A DNA stretch of 64,000 nucleotides from Herbidospora cretacea (lineage in GTDB: Bacteria > Actinomycetota > Actinomycetes > Streptosporangiales > Streptosporangiaceae): NCBI RefSeq assembly GCF_001570605.1, contig NZ_BBXG01000008.1:296119-360118 (forward strand), given 5' to 3'. Below, piece by piece: positions 57,339-64,000 of the stretch; the stretch's first letter is position 1; each line of letters opens with the position of its first letter. The position numbers were made by a program, and so were the translations under genes. The notes beneath the pieces were generated by a model. The model had not been told where the DNA came from and made no database searches. It saw nothing but the letters and a program-made list of their open reading frames with translations.

Positions 57339-58559
57339 ATGCGCCGACCCCGGCTGCTCCTAGCCCTGTTAACCGCGGCCGCCACGCTCGTCAGCGGGCT
57401 GGTGGCCATGCCTGCGGCCCAGGCCGCCATCGGGCCCGTGACCTGGTCAGACGAGTTCAACGCGCCGGCCGGGACGTCCATCGACGGGTCGAAGTGGAAG
57501 TTCGACATCGGCGGCGGCGGGTGGGGCAACAACGAACAGCAGTACTACACGAACTCGACCCGCAACGTTTACCACGACGGCGCGGGCAACCTCGCGATCA
57601 CCGCGCGCCGGGAGAACCCGTCCAACCTGCAGTGCCACTACGGCACCTGCCAGTACACCTCCGGCCGCATCCTGACGGCCGACAGGTTCACCCAGGCGTA
57701 CGGCCGCTTCGAGGCCCGGATCAAGATCCCGAGGGGTCAGGGCATCTGGCCGGCGTTCTGGATGCTGGGCGGCGGCACCTGGCCCAACGGCGGCGAGATC
57801 GACATCCTGGAGAACGTCGGCAAGGAGCCCAACACGGTCTACGGCACCGTCCACGGGCCCGGCTACTCCGGCGGCACCGCCGTCGGCGGCAACCGCAACA
57901 CCGGCGCGCCGCTCGCCGACGCCTTCCACACCTACCGCGTCGACTGGTCGCCCAACCTGATCATCTGGTATCTGGACGGCTCGGAGTACTTCCGCGTCAC
58001 CCCCTCCAGCCTGCGCGGCAACGCCTGGGTCTTCGACCACCCGTTCTTCATGATCCTCAACGTGGCGGTCGGCGGCTACTGGCCGGGCTATCCCGACGGC
58101 ACCACCCAGTTCCCGCAGACCATGCTGATCGACTACGTCCGCGTCTCGGCCTGGCAGAACGACGGCGGCGGCGGCACCGGCTCCAACCTGCGGTCGGCGC
58201 TGAACAGCAAGTGCATCGACATCCCGGCGGCCAACCCGGTCGACGGGGCCCGCCTCCAGATGTACGACTGCAACGGCACCACCGCCCAGCAGTGGTCGAT
58301 CAACAGCGACGGCACCGTCCGCGCGATGGGCAAGTGCATGGACGCCGCGGCGGCCGGCACGGCCAACGGCACCGCGATCCAGCTCTACACCTGCAACGGC
58401 ACCGCGGCCCAGCGCTTCACCCTGTCGGGCGCGGGTGACCTGGTGAACATCGCGGCCAACCGGTGCGTCGACATCGCCAACCGCAACACCGCGAACGGAG
58501 CACAGCTCCACCTGTGGGACTGCACGGGCGCCTCCAACCAGAAGTGGTCCCGCTCGTAG
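57339..58559 (+). CDS. Secreted GH16 beta-glucanase with ricin-type lectin domain
   Basis: Exported glycosidase of 406 aa. The signal peptide (MRRPRLLLALLTAAATLVSGLVAMPAAQAA) is followed by a GH16 jelly-roll domain with the catalytic motif GGEIDILENVG (E153, D155, E158) and WSDEFNAPAGTSIDGSKW. A Gly-rich linker (GGGGTGSN) leads to a C-terminal ricin B-like trefoil with repeats SKCIDIPAAN, GKCMDAAAAG and NRCVDIANRN. Laminarin or another beta-1,3-glucan is the likely substrate. ATG 57339 is chosen because GGAGGA lies 5 nt upstream; GTG 57315 is an alternative. It has its own promoter and terminator. Confidence 0.9.
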   Translation: MRRPRLLLALLTAAATLVSGLVAMPAAQAAIGPVTWSDEFNAPAGTSIDGSKWKFDIGGGGWGNNEQQYYTNSTRNVYHDGAGNLAITARRENPSNLQCHYGTCQYTSGRILTADRFTQAYGRFEARIKIPRGQGIWPAFWMLGGGTWPNGGEIDILENVGKEPNTVYGTVHGPGYSGGTAVGGNRNTGAPLADAFHTYRVDWSPNLIIWYLDGSEYFRVTPSSLRGNAWVFDHPFFMILNVAVGGYWPGYPDGTTQFPQTMLIDYVRVSAWQNDGGGGTGSNLRSALNSKCIDIPAANPVDGARLQMYDCNGTTAQQWSINSDGTVRAMGKCMDAAAAGTANGTAIQLYTCNGTAAQRFTLSGAGDLVNIAANRCVDIANRNTANGAQLHLWDCTGASNQKWSRS

Positions 58560-58571
58560 CGTCCATCCGGG

Positions 58572-58607
58572 AAAGAGGGCATCCGCGACCCGGATGCCCT
58601 CTTTTTT
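58572..58607 (+). terminator. Intrinsic terminator of the GH16 gene
   Basis: AGAGGGCATCCG (58574-58585) pairs with CGGATGCCCTCT (58591-58602), extended by two A-T pairs, with a 5-nt loop, and runs into TTTTTT (58602-58607). This is the most classical rho-independent terminator in the window. Confidence 0.92.
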
Positions 58608-58711
58608 CGTCGTGGTTCTGCCTGTTCCAGGCGTAATTCAGTCGTGACTCGCCGGATCGCCGGTGGAGTATTGACGGTTTTCGGCACCCGGCCGATACTC
58701 GGTTCACTTCG

Positions 58712-58725
58712 AGAGAGCGTTCTCT
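58712..58725. promoter_or_regulatory. Operator-like palindrome before the ROK gene
   Basis: AGAGA-GCGT-TCTCT lies 16 bp before the TTG start. The 12-mer GAGAGCGTTCTC within it recurs exactly at 59131-59142 inside the ROK gene. Such CG-centred palindromes are typical of LacI-type and some ROK operators. Confidence 0.5.
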
Positions 58726-58740
58726 GTGAGGGGGTGAGCC

Positions 58741-59901
58741 TTGTCCCAGCGGACCGCCAACCGTGCCCGCGTCATCCGCGCCCTGCGGGAACGCGGCCCG
58801 CTGTCGCGCCGGGAACTGGCCGGCACGGGGCTCTCCCGCTCGACCGTCACCGCGGTCGTCGACGAACTCGTCGGCGCGGGGGTGGTCACCGAGACGGAGG
58901 GGCCGGTCCGGGGCGCCGGGCGGCCCGCCCAGTTGCTCTCCCTCCATCCCCGGCTCGGGGTCGCGGTGGGGGTCGAGATCGCCAACGGGGTGGTCCGGGC
59001 GGCGGTCTGCGACGTCTCCCGGCGGCTGCTCTCGCACGGGGAGATCGCCGTCGACGACCGTACCGAACCGGAGAAGACCCTCGTCGTGGTGGGCGAGCTC
59101 GTCGACCGGCTGCTCGACGGGCGGCCTCGGGAGAGCGTTCTCGGGGTGGGGGTCGCGATTCCCGGGCCGATCCAGCGGGGCACCGGGCGCAGCGGCCGGG
59201 CCACCACGCTGAAGCCGTGGGTCGACGTCAACCCCTACGCCGCCGCGGCCGAGGCGCTGCGGCTGCCGCTCGCCGTCGACAACGACGCCAACCTGGCCGC
59301 CGTCGCGGAGGCCACGTGGGGCGCGGCGCGCGGGCTCAGAGACGTCGCGTACGTCTACTCCGCCGCCGGCATCGGCGTCGGCTTCATCCTCAACGGATCC
59401 CTGTACGCCGGGGCGAACGGCACCGCCGGGGAGCTCGGCCACACCACGATCGACGAGAACGGCGAGATCTGCGAGTGCGGCGGCCGGGGCTGCCTCAACA
59501 CGCTGGCCAACGCCGCGTCGATCACCCAGAACCTGCGCCGGAGCCATGGACGCGAACTGTCCATCGGCGAGGTCATCACGCTCGCCCACGACGGGGATCT
59601 CGGTTGCCGCCGGGTCATCGCCGACGCGGGCCGGCACATCGGGCTGGCCGCGGCCAACCTCTACAACCTGCTCGACCCCGAGCTGATCGTCCTGGGCGGG
59701 AACCTCGCGCCCGCCGGGGAGATCCTGCTGGGGCCGCTGCGGGAGTCCATGGCCCGCAGGGCCATCCACGCCGGGGAGGTGCTGCCGCCCTTCATCGCCG
59801 GCGAGCTCGGCCAGGACGTGGTGGTCGCCATGGGCGCCGCCGCGGTCGTGTTGCGGGACGACGAGAGGTTCCCGCTGCCGGTCAGGCATACCGGGAAGTG
59901 A
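58741..59901 (+). CDS. ROK-family transcriptional regulator
   Basis: A 386-aa regulator. The N-terminal winged helix (SRRELAGTGLSRSTVTAVVDELVGAG, about residues 20-47) is followed by a ROK domain with DNDANLAAVAEATWG, the GIGVGFILNG loop and zinc motif CECGGRGCLNTL. The start is TTG 58741 after GAGGGGGTGA. It precedes a ribose/xylose-type importer with a terminator between, so it is probably the importer's repressor with separate or read-through expression. The sugar ligand is unknown; the GH16 gene upstream may or may not be under its control. Confidence 0.87.
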   Translation: MSQRTANRARVIRALRERGPLSRRELAGTGLSRSTVTAVVDELVGAGVVTETEGPVRGAGRPAQLLSLHPRLGVAVGVEIANGVVRAAVCDVSRRLLSHGEIAVDDRTEPEKTLVVVGELVDRLLDGRPRESVLGVGVAIPGPIQRGTGRSGRATTLKPWVDVNPYAAAAEALRLPLAVDNDANLAAVAEATWGAARGLRDVAYVYSAAGIGVGFILNGSLYAGANGTAGELGHTTIDENGEICECGGRGCLNTLANAASITQNLRRSHGRELSIGEVITLAHDGDLGCRRVIADAGRHIGLAAANLYNLLDPELIVLGGNLAPAGEILLGPLRESMARRAIHAGEVLPPFIAGELGQDVVVAMGAAAVVLRDDERFPLPVRHTGK

Positions 59902-59907
59902 CGGCCC

Positions 59908-59940
59908 GGCTCCCGGTTGCCGCCGGGAGCCAGGCCTTTT
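59908..59940 (+). terminator. Terminator between ROK and binding-protein genes
   Basis: GGCTCCCGG (59908-59916) pairs with CCGGGAGCC (59923-59931) over a 6-nt loop, followed by CCTTTT. A second hairpin, GCCACGGG-GTGGG-CCCGTGGC (59943-59963), comes right after in the leader of the next gene; partial attenuation is possible. Confidence 0.75.
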
Positions 59941-59987
59941 ACGCCACGGGGTGGGCCCGTGGCGGCGACACGAAAAGTGGAGCAGTC

Positions 59988-61070
59988 ATGAATTTACCTC
60001 GCCTCGGCATGCTCTTCATGCTGGTCCTGGCGACGGCCTGCGGGACGGCCGCCGAGCCTCCCGCCGACGCGCCGGCGGGCAGACTGAAGATCGCCCTGTC
60101 CAACTCGTTCATCGGGAACCAGTGGCGGGTCGAGATGGAGAACGTCTTCAAGGCGGCCTGCGCGATGCCGCCCTACGCCGCCGCGGTCGAGTGCTCGGTC
60201 TTCAACGCCGGCAACGACGTGTCGACCCAGTCGCGGCAGATCTCCAACCTCATCTCGCAGGGCGTCGACGGCATCGTGATCAACGCGGCCTCGACGAGCG
60301 GGCTCAACGGCGTCGTCCAGCAGGCCTGTGACCGGGGCATCGTGGTGGTGTCGTTCGACAACACGGTCGATCATCCCTGCGGGATCACGGTCAACACCGA
60401 CCAGGTGAAGTTCGGGCAGCTGCTCGCCCAGTTCGTCGTCGACCAGATCGGCGGCGAGGGCAACGTCGTGATGGTCACCGGTGTGGCCGGGACCGGCGCG
60501 GACAACGACCGCAACAAGGGCGCCAAGGAGGTCTTCGCGGCCAACCCCGGCGTCAAGGTGGTGGCCGAGTACAGCGGCATGTGGGACTCGGCGACCGCCC
60601 AGCGGGTGACGGCGGCGCAGCTCCCCAGCCTGCCGGAGGTCGACGGCGTCTGGGTGTCGGGCGGCACCGACGGCGTCATCAAGGCCTTCGCCGACGCCAA
60701 GCGGGACATGCCGGTGTTCGGCGGCGAGGCCGAGAACGGCTTCCGCAAGTACATGGCCGGGACCCTCACCCCGCAGGTGACCGGGATGTCGATCGGCCAG
60801 CCTCCCTACCTGTCGGTGGTGGCGCTGGAACTGGCGCGGGCGGTCATCACGAAGGAGCGTGAGAAGGGCAACCTGACGATCCCGTTCCCGGTGGTGACCG
60901 GCTCGGCTCTGACCCCGGGCGAGACCGTCTTCCCCGACCTGCCCGACAGCTTCTTCGCCGACTTCACCGACTCCGGCCCGGACGCGATCCTGGTCCTGTG
61001 CCAGGAGGCGGCCACCGACGGCACCCCCTGCCCGGGGAAGACCCTCGACGTCAAGCTCGGCACCCCATGA
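59988..61070 (+). CDS. Sugar ABC transporter substrate-binding lipoprotein
   Basis: Extracellular receptor of 360 aa (periplasmic-binding type I, ribose/xylose group). The signal peptide MNLPRLGMLFMLVLATAC ends at a probable lipidation cysteine. Fold motifs include IALSNSFIGNQWRVEMENVFK, LISQGVDGIVINAASTSGLN, GIVVVSFDNTVDHPCG and VWVSGGTDGVIKAFADAKRDMPVFGGE. GGAG lies 5 nt before ATG 59988. Its stop overlaps the ATPase start by 4 bp. The ligand is probably a pentose, related sugar or polyol. Confidence 0.87.
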   Translation: MNLPRLGMLFMLVLATACGTAAEPPADAPAGRLKIALSNSFIGNQWRVEMENVFKAACAMPPYAAAVECSVFNAGNDVSTQSRQISNLISQGVDGIVINAASTSGLNGVVQQACDRGIVVVSFDNTVDHPCGITVNTDQVKFGQLLAQFVVDQIGGEGNVVMVTGVAGTGADNDRNKGAKEVFAANPGVKVVAEYSGMWDSATAQRVTAAQLPSLPEVDGVWVSGGTDGVIKAFADAKRDMPVFGGEAENGFRKYMAGTLTPQVTGMSIGQPPYLSVVALELARAVITKEREKGNLTIPFPVVTGSALTPGETVFPDLPDSFFADFTDSGPDAILVLCQEAATDGTPCPGKTLDVKLGTP

Positions 61071-62515
61071 CGGTCGAGGCCACCGGGATCCACCGCGCGT
61101 TCGGCGGGGTCCAGGCGCTCCGGGACGCGTCGTTCGCGGCGCGTCCCGGGGAGATCCACGCGCTGGCCGGGGAGAACGGAGCCGGCAAGAGCACCCTGAT
61201 CAAGGTGCTGTGCGGGGTGCTCCGGGCCGACGCCGGGTCGGTCGCGGTCCGGGGCCGGGTCGCGACCGCCTTCCAGGAGCTGTCCCTGCTTCCCGACCTG
61301 ACCGTGGCCGAGAACCTGCTGCTCGCCGCGCCGCCCCGGGGGCGGCTCGGCCTGGTCCGCCGCGGCCACCTCACCGCCGAGGCCTCGCGCGTCCTTGCTC
61401 TGTACGGCGTCAGCGAGATCGACCCCCGCTCCCCCGCCCGCGACCTGTCCGTGTCGCAGAGACAGGTGGTGGAGCTGGTCCGGGTGCTGGCCACGGAGCC
61501 CGACGTGGTCTTCCTCGACGAACCCACGGCGGCGCTGGCGGAACGGGAGGTCGACTGGCTCGCCGGGCACATGCGGCGGCTGCGGGACGCCGGCGCGTGC
61601 GTCGTCTTCACCTCCCACCGCTGGCGCGAGATCGAACGCCTGGCCGACCGGGTGACCGTCTTCCGCAACGGAACCCACGTCGCGACCCGGGAACGCCTGA
61701 CCGAGGACGAGGCCGTCACCCTGATGACGGGCCGGACCCTCGACGCGACCTACCCGGACGTCTCGGGGATCGAGGCCGGCGAGAAGGCCCTCACGGTGAC
61801 GGGGCTGACGAGCGGGCACCTCCGCGACGTCTCGTTCGACCTGCGCAGGGGCGAGATCCTCGGCGTGGGCGGCCTGGCGGGCCAGGGCCAGCGCGACCTC
61901 TTCCTGACGCTGTTCGGCGCCCGCAGGCCCGTGGCGGGCCGGCTCCTCGTCGGCCAAGCCGAGAGGTCGTTCCGGCGGCCCGCGGACGCGGTCAGGGCGG
62001 GGATCGCCTACGTCCCGGAGGACCGGAAGGCCGAAGGGTTGCTGCTGCCGCTGTCGATCCGCGACAACATCGCGCTCACCACGCTGGCCCGGCGCTCCCG
62101 CGCCGGATTCATCCGCCGACGGGCGGAGAAGGCCGAGATCTCCGGCGTGGCGGCGAAGCTGGCCATCGGCGCGGGCCGCGCGACCTCCCAGGCCGCCGGG
62201 ACCCTCTCCGGCGGCAACCAGCAGAAGACGGTGATGGCCCGCTGGCTGCTGGCCGACGCCGACGTCTACCTGCTCTACGACGTCACCCGGGGCGTGGACG
62301 CGGCCACCAAGCACGACATCTACCACCTGATCGCCGGCCTGGCCCGCAGCGGCAAGGCGGTCCTCTTCCACTCCAGCGAGACCGAGGAGATCGCCCATCT
62401 GTGCCACCGGGTCCTGGTCCTGCGCGAGGGCCGGATCGCGGCCGAGCTCGCGGGCCCGGTCGGCGACGCGGAGCAGATCGTCGCCGCCTCGATCAGGGAG
62501 AGCGCCGATGCGTGA
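61067..62515 (+). CDS. Sugar ABC transporter ATP-binding protein (RbsA-like, short)
   Basis: Tandem ABC ATPase of 482 aa. The first half has Walker [17 protein letters not shown], signature variant LSVSQRQVVELVRVLA and Walker [14 protein letters not shown]. The second half has a degenerate Walker A (GLAGQGQRDLFLTLFG), intact signature [16 protein letters not shown] and an altered Walker B, VYLLYDVTRGVD, where the usual DEP is DVT, so the catalytic Glu is absent. ATP hydrolysis would rest on the other composite site. It is coupled by ATGA to the binding protein. Confidence 0.87.
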   Translation: MTVEATGIHRAFGGVQALRDASFAARPGEIHALAGENGAGKSTLIKVLCGVLRADAGSVAVRGRVATAFQELSLLPDLTVAENLLLAAPPRGRLGLVRRGHLTAEASRVLALYGVSEIDPRSPARDLSVSQRQVVELVRVLATEPDVVFLDEPTAALAEREVDWLAGHMRRLRDAGACVVFTSHRWREIERLADRVTVFRNGTHVATRERLTEDEAVTLMTGRTLDATYPDVSGIEAGEKALTVTGLTSGHLRDVSFDLRRGEILGVGGLAGQGQRDLFLTLFGARRPVAGRLLVGQAERSFRRPADAVRAGIAYVPEDRKAEGLLLPLSIRDNIALTTLARRSRAGFIRRRAEKAEISGVAAKLAIGAGRATSQAAGTLSGGNQQKTVMARWLLADADVYLLYDVTRGVDAATKHDIYHLIAGLARSGKAVLFHSSETEEIAHLCHRVLVLREGRIAAELAGPVGDAEQIVAASIRESADA

Positions 62516-62533
62516 TCTCGATGCGTGATCTCC
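62508..62533 (+). repeat. 13-bp tandem duplication at the ATPase/permease junction
   Basis: ATGCGTGATCTCG (62508-62520) is immediately followed by ATGCGTGATCTCC. Each copy starts with ATG; the first gives only a 6-codon frame, the second is the permease start. Without the duplication the permease ATG would overlap the ATPase stop, as elsewhere in this operon. Confidence 0.85.
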
Positions 62534-63447
62534 AGGAGCGGCTCGGCTACCTGGTCCTGGCCGCGACCGCCGTCGCCTACTTCGCCGTCTACACGACCAG
62601 CCTCGGCAGGCCCCCGGGGTCGTTCGACTACCTGGCCATCCTCAACACGACGATGCCGCTCGTGCTGGTCGCCGTCGGGCAGAGTCTCGTCGTCATCACC
62701 GGCGGCATCGATCTGTCGGTGGGCGGGGTGGTGAGCGTCTGCGTGGCCGTCACCGCCGCCACCGGCGGGACCCCCGGCTGGATCCTCGCCGTGCTGGCGC
62801 TGGGCGCGGCGGCGGGGCTGGTCAACGGGGTGATCGTGGCGTTCGGGCGGATCGCCCCCATTCTCACCACGCTGGCGACGCTGTCGATCTACACCGGGGC
62901 CGCCCTCTGGATCCTGCCGGTCCCGGGCGGGTCGATCCTGCCCGGGGTCAGGGCGGTCCTGTCCAACCCCGGCGTCCCCACGGGGCTGGCCTGGCTGGCG
63001 CTGGTGGTGGCGGGCTGGTGGGTGCTGCGGCGGACCCGGTTCGGCATGCGCGTCTACGCCGTGGGCAGCGACGAGACGGCCGCCCGCGCGGTGGGCGTCC
63101 CGGTCGAGCGCGTCAAGGCGGGTGTGTACGCCCTCTCCGGGCTGTGCTCGGCGCTGGCGGGGGTGTTCTACGTGTCCACCACGACGGCGGGCGACGCCAA
63201 CGCGGGCGCACCGTTCATCCTCACGTCCATCGCCTCGGTGGTCGTGGGCGGGGTGGCGTTCAGCGGCGGCCGGGGCAGCGCCATGGGGGCCGTCGCCGGG
63301 GCGGTCGCGCTCACGCTGGTCATCGACGTGCTGTTCTTCGCGGGCATCGACCCGCTCTACCAGTCGCTCTTCCAGGGACTGTTCCTCGTCGTCGCGGTGC
63401 TGCTCGGCACCGCCGCCGCCCTGCTCGCCCGCCGGAGGACCGCGTGA
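62521..63447 (+). CDS. Sugar ABC transporter permease
   Basis: Membrane subunit of 308 aa of the RbsC/BPD_transp_2 family: the motif VITGGIDLSVGGVVSVCVAV and the EAA-like loop AVGSDETAARAVGVPVERVKAG are present, with eight to ten helices. It is 5 bp after the ATPase stop, set apart by a 13-bp duplication. Its stop overlaps the start of a second permease (GTGA), so the channel is a heterodimer. Confidence 0.88.
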   Translation: MRDLQERLGYLVLAATAVAYFAVYTTSLGRPPGSFDYLAILNTTMPLVLVAVGQSLVVITGGIDLSVGGVVSVCVAVTAATGGTPGWILAVLALGAAAGLVNGVIVAFGRIAPILTTLATLSIYTGAALWILPVPGGSILPGVRAVLSNPGVPTGLAWLALVVAGWWVLRRTRFGMRVYAVGSDETAARAVGVPVERVKAGVYALSGLCSALAGVFYVSTTTAGDANAGAPFILTSIASVVVGGVAFSGGRGSAMGAVAGAVALTLVIDVLFFAGIDPLYQSLFQGLFLVVAVLLGTAAALLARRRTA

Positions 63448-64000
63448 ACCGCCGTGCCCTCTACGCCGCCGCCGTCGCGGCCGCGGTGCTGGTCGTCGGA
63501 GCGGTCCTCACCCCGGGGCTGGCGTCCTGGCCGGGGCTGCGGGCCGTGCTGGTCGTCGCGAGCTTCACCGGGTTCGTCGCGGCCGGGCAGATGCTGGTGG
63601 TCCTCGTCGGCGGGATCGACCTGTCGATCCCGTGGGTGCTGAACGCGGCGGCGATCGTGCTCACCACCACGAGCCTGGGGGCGTCCGGGCGGCTGCCGCT
63701 CGCGCTCGCGCTGGCGATCGGCGCGGGGCTGGCCGCCGGGCTGGTCAACGGGCTCGGGATCGCCTGGCTCGGGGTGCCTGCCGTCGTCATGACGCTCGGC
63801 ATGAACGGCGTGCTGCAGGGTCTCACGCTGGGGCTCTCCCAAGGGTTGACCTGCGACGACTGCGGCCACTACGCCCCTTCGCCGCTCCGGGACCTGTTCG
63901 CGGGCACCGTCCCGGCCGCGCTGCTGGTGTGGCTGGGCGTCGCGCTGCTCGTGACGGTCCTGCTGCGGCTGACCGTCTTCGGGCGGCGGGTGTACGCGAC
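63444..64000 (+). CDS. Second sugar ABC transporter permease, partial
   Basis: The first 185 codons of a second BPD_transp_2 permease, cut by the window end. The N-terminal helix, LVVLVGGIDLSIPWVLNAAAIVL motif and PAVVMTLGMNGVLQGLTLGLSQG are visible. A small loop with two cysteines (LTCDDCGHYAP) is unusual for the family. GTG 63444 overlaps the stop of the first permease. Confidence 0.85.
   Translation, partial: MNRRALYAAAVAAAVLVVGAVLTPGLASWPGLRAVLVVASFTGFVAAGQMLVVLVGGIDLSIPWVLNAAAIVLTTTSLGASGRLPLALALAIGAGLAAGLVNGLGIAWLGVPAVVMTLGMNGVLQGLTLGLSQGLTCDDCGHYAPSPLRDLFAGTVPAALLVWLGVALLVTVLLRLTVFGRRVYA

Overview
The window is high-GC DNA packed with 4-bp ATGA/GTGA overlaps, GTG/TTG starts, Tat and Sec secreted enzymes, a SARP/BTAD regulator, a DUF397/DUF5753 pair and ROK-controlled sugar importers. 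This is typical of a filamentous actinomycete. A member of the Streptosporangiales (Nonomuraea/Streptosporangium type) is my best guess, but no rRNA or other marker gene is present to prove it. I see no tRNA, rRNA, CRISPR array, prophage or complete antibiotic cluster.

Layout. 1-3084: truncated class III aminotransferase divergent from a SARP regulator with an NB-ARC domain and a short C-terminus. 3139-8550: multiple-monosaccharide ABC importer (ChvE/GguA/GguB type) divergent from its likely ROK repressor, with palindromes between them. 8630-15751: small metabolic and regulatory genes (RibD-type reductase, AraC regulator, double VOC protein), a membrane VWA protein coupled to an anchored solute-binding protein, and an SDR divergent from a MmyB-like regulator. 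15864-23685: PhoX-type phosphatase, DedA protein, stand-alone condensation-domain protein with a TTG start, 2'-5' RNA ligase/ThpR protein, beta-propeller protein and alpha-carbonic anhydrase, separated by three gene-poor stretches. 23789-27485: PadR regulator, ABC ATPase and FtsX-type permease operon.

27516-39445 is the most coherent region: two adjacent same-strand units that look like a peptidoglycan (muropeptide) recycling locus. The first encodes a BadF-family amino-sugar kinase, NagZ-type beta-N-acetylhexosaminidase and MurR/RpiR regulator. The second encodes an oligopeptide-type ABC importer, a tandem GNAT protein, MurQ etherase and a beta-lactamase-fold hydrolase. The content parallels the Bacillus subtilis mur/nag rescue cluster, with an ABC importer plus kinase in place of the PTS.

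39574-41499 is a three-gene cassette (haem-oxygenase-like diiron protein, CDGSH Fe-S protein, SDR). 41496-46271 is a tightly coupled four-gene operon that I think is the best candidate for an undescribed system. It encodes a BTAD regulator and a P-loop/HEAT-like protein that carry matching Gly/Asn-rich motifs at the C-terminus of one and the N-terminus of the other, an arrangement like that of bacterial amyloid signalling pairs. These are followed by a possible SPFH-like protein and a zinc-ribbon membrane protein.

46495-54540: DUF397 and DUF5753 regulator pair converging on one hairpin, VanW protein, low-molecular-weight phosphotyrosine phosphatase, secreted M14 carboxypeptidase and Tat-exported sulfatase. 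54515-57247: an IS200/IS605-type element (TnpA with an altered HUH motif, intact-looking TnpB) flanked by a gene remnant on one side and a cupin gene coupled to an internally deleted aminoglycoside phosphotransferase on the other. 57339-64000: secreted GH16 glucanase with ricin-type lectin, then a ROK regulator and a ribose/xylose-type ABC importer running off the window end.
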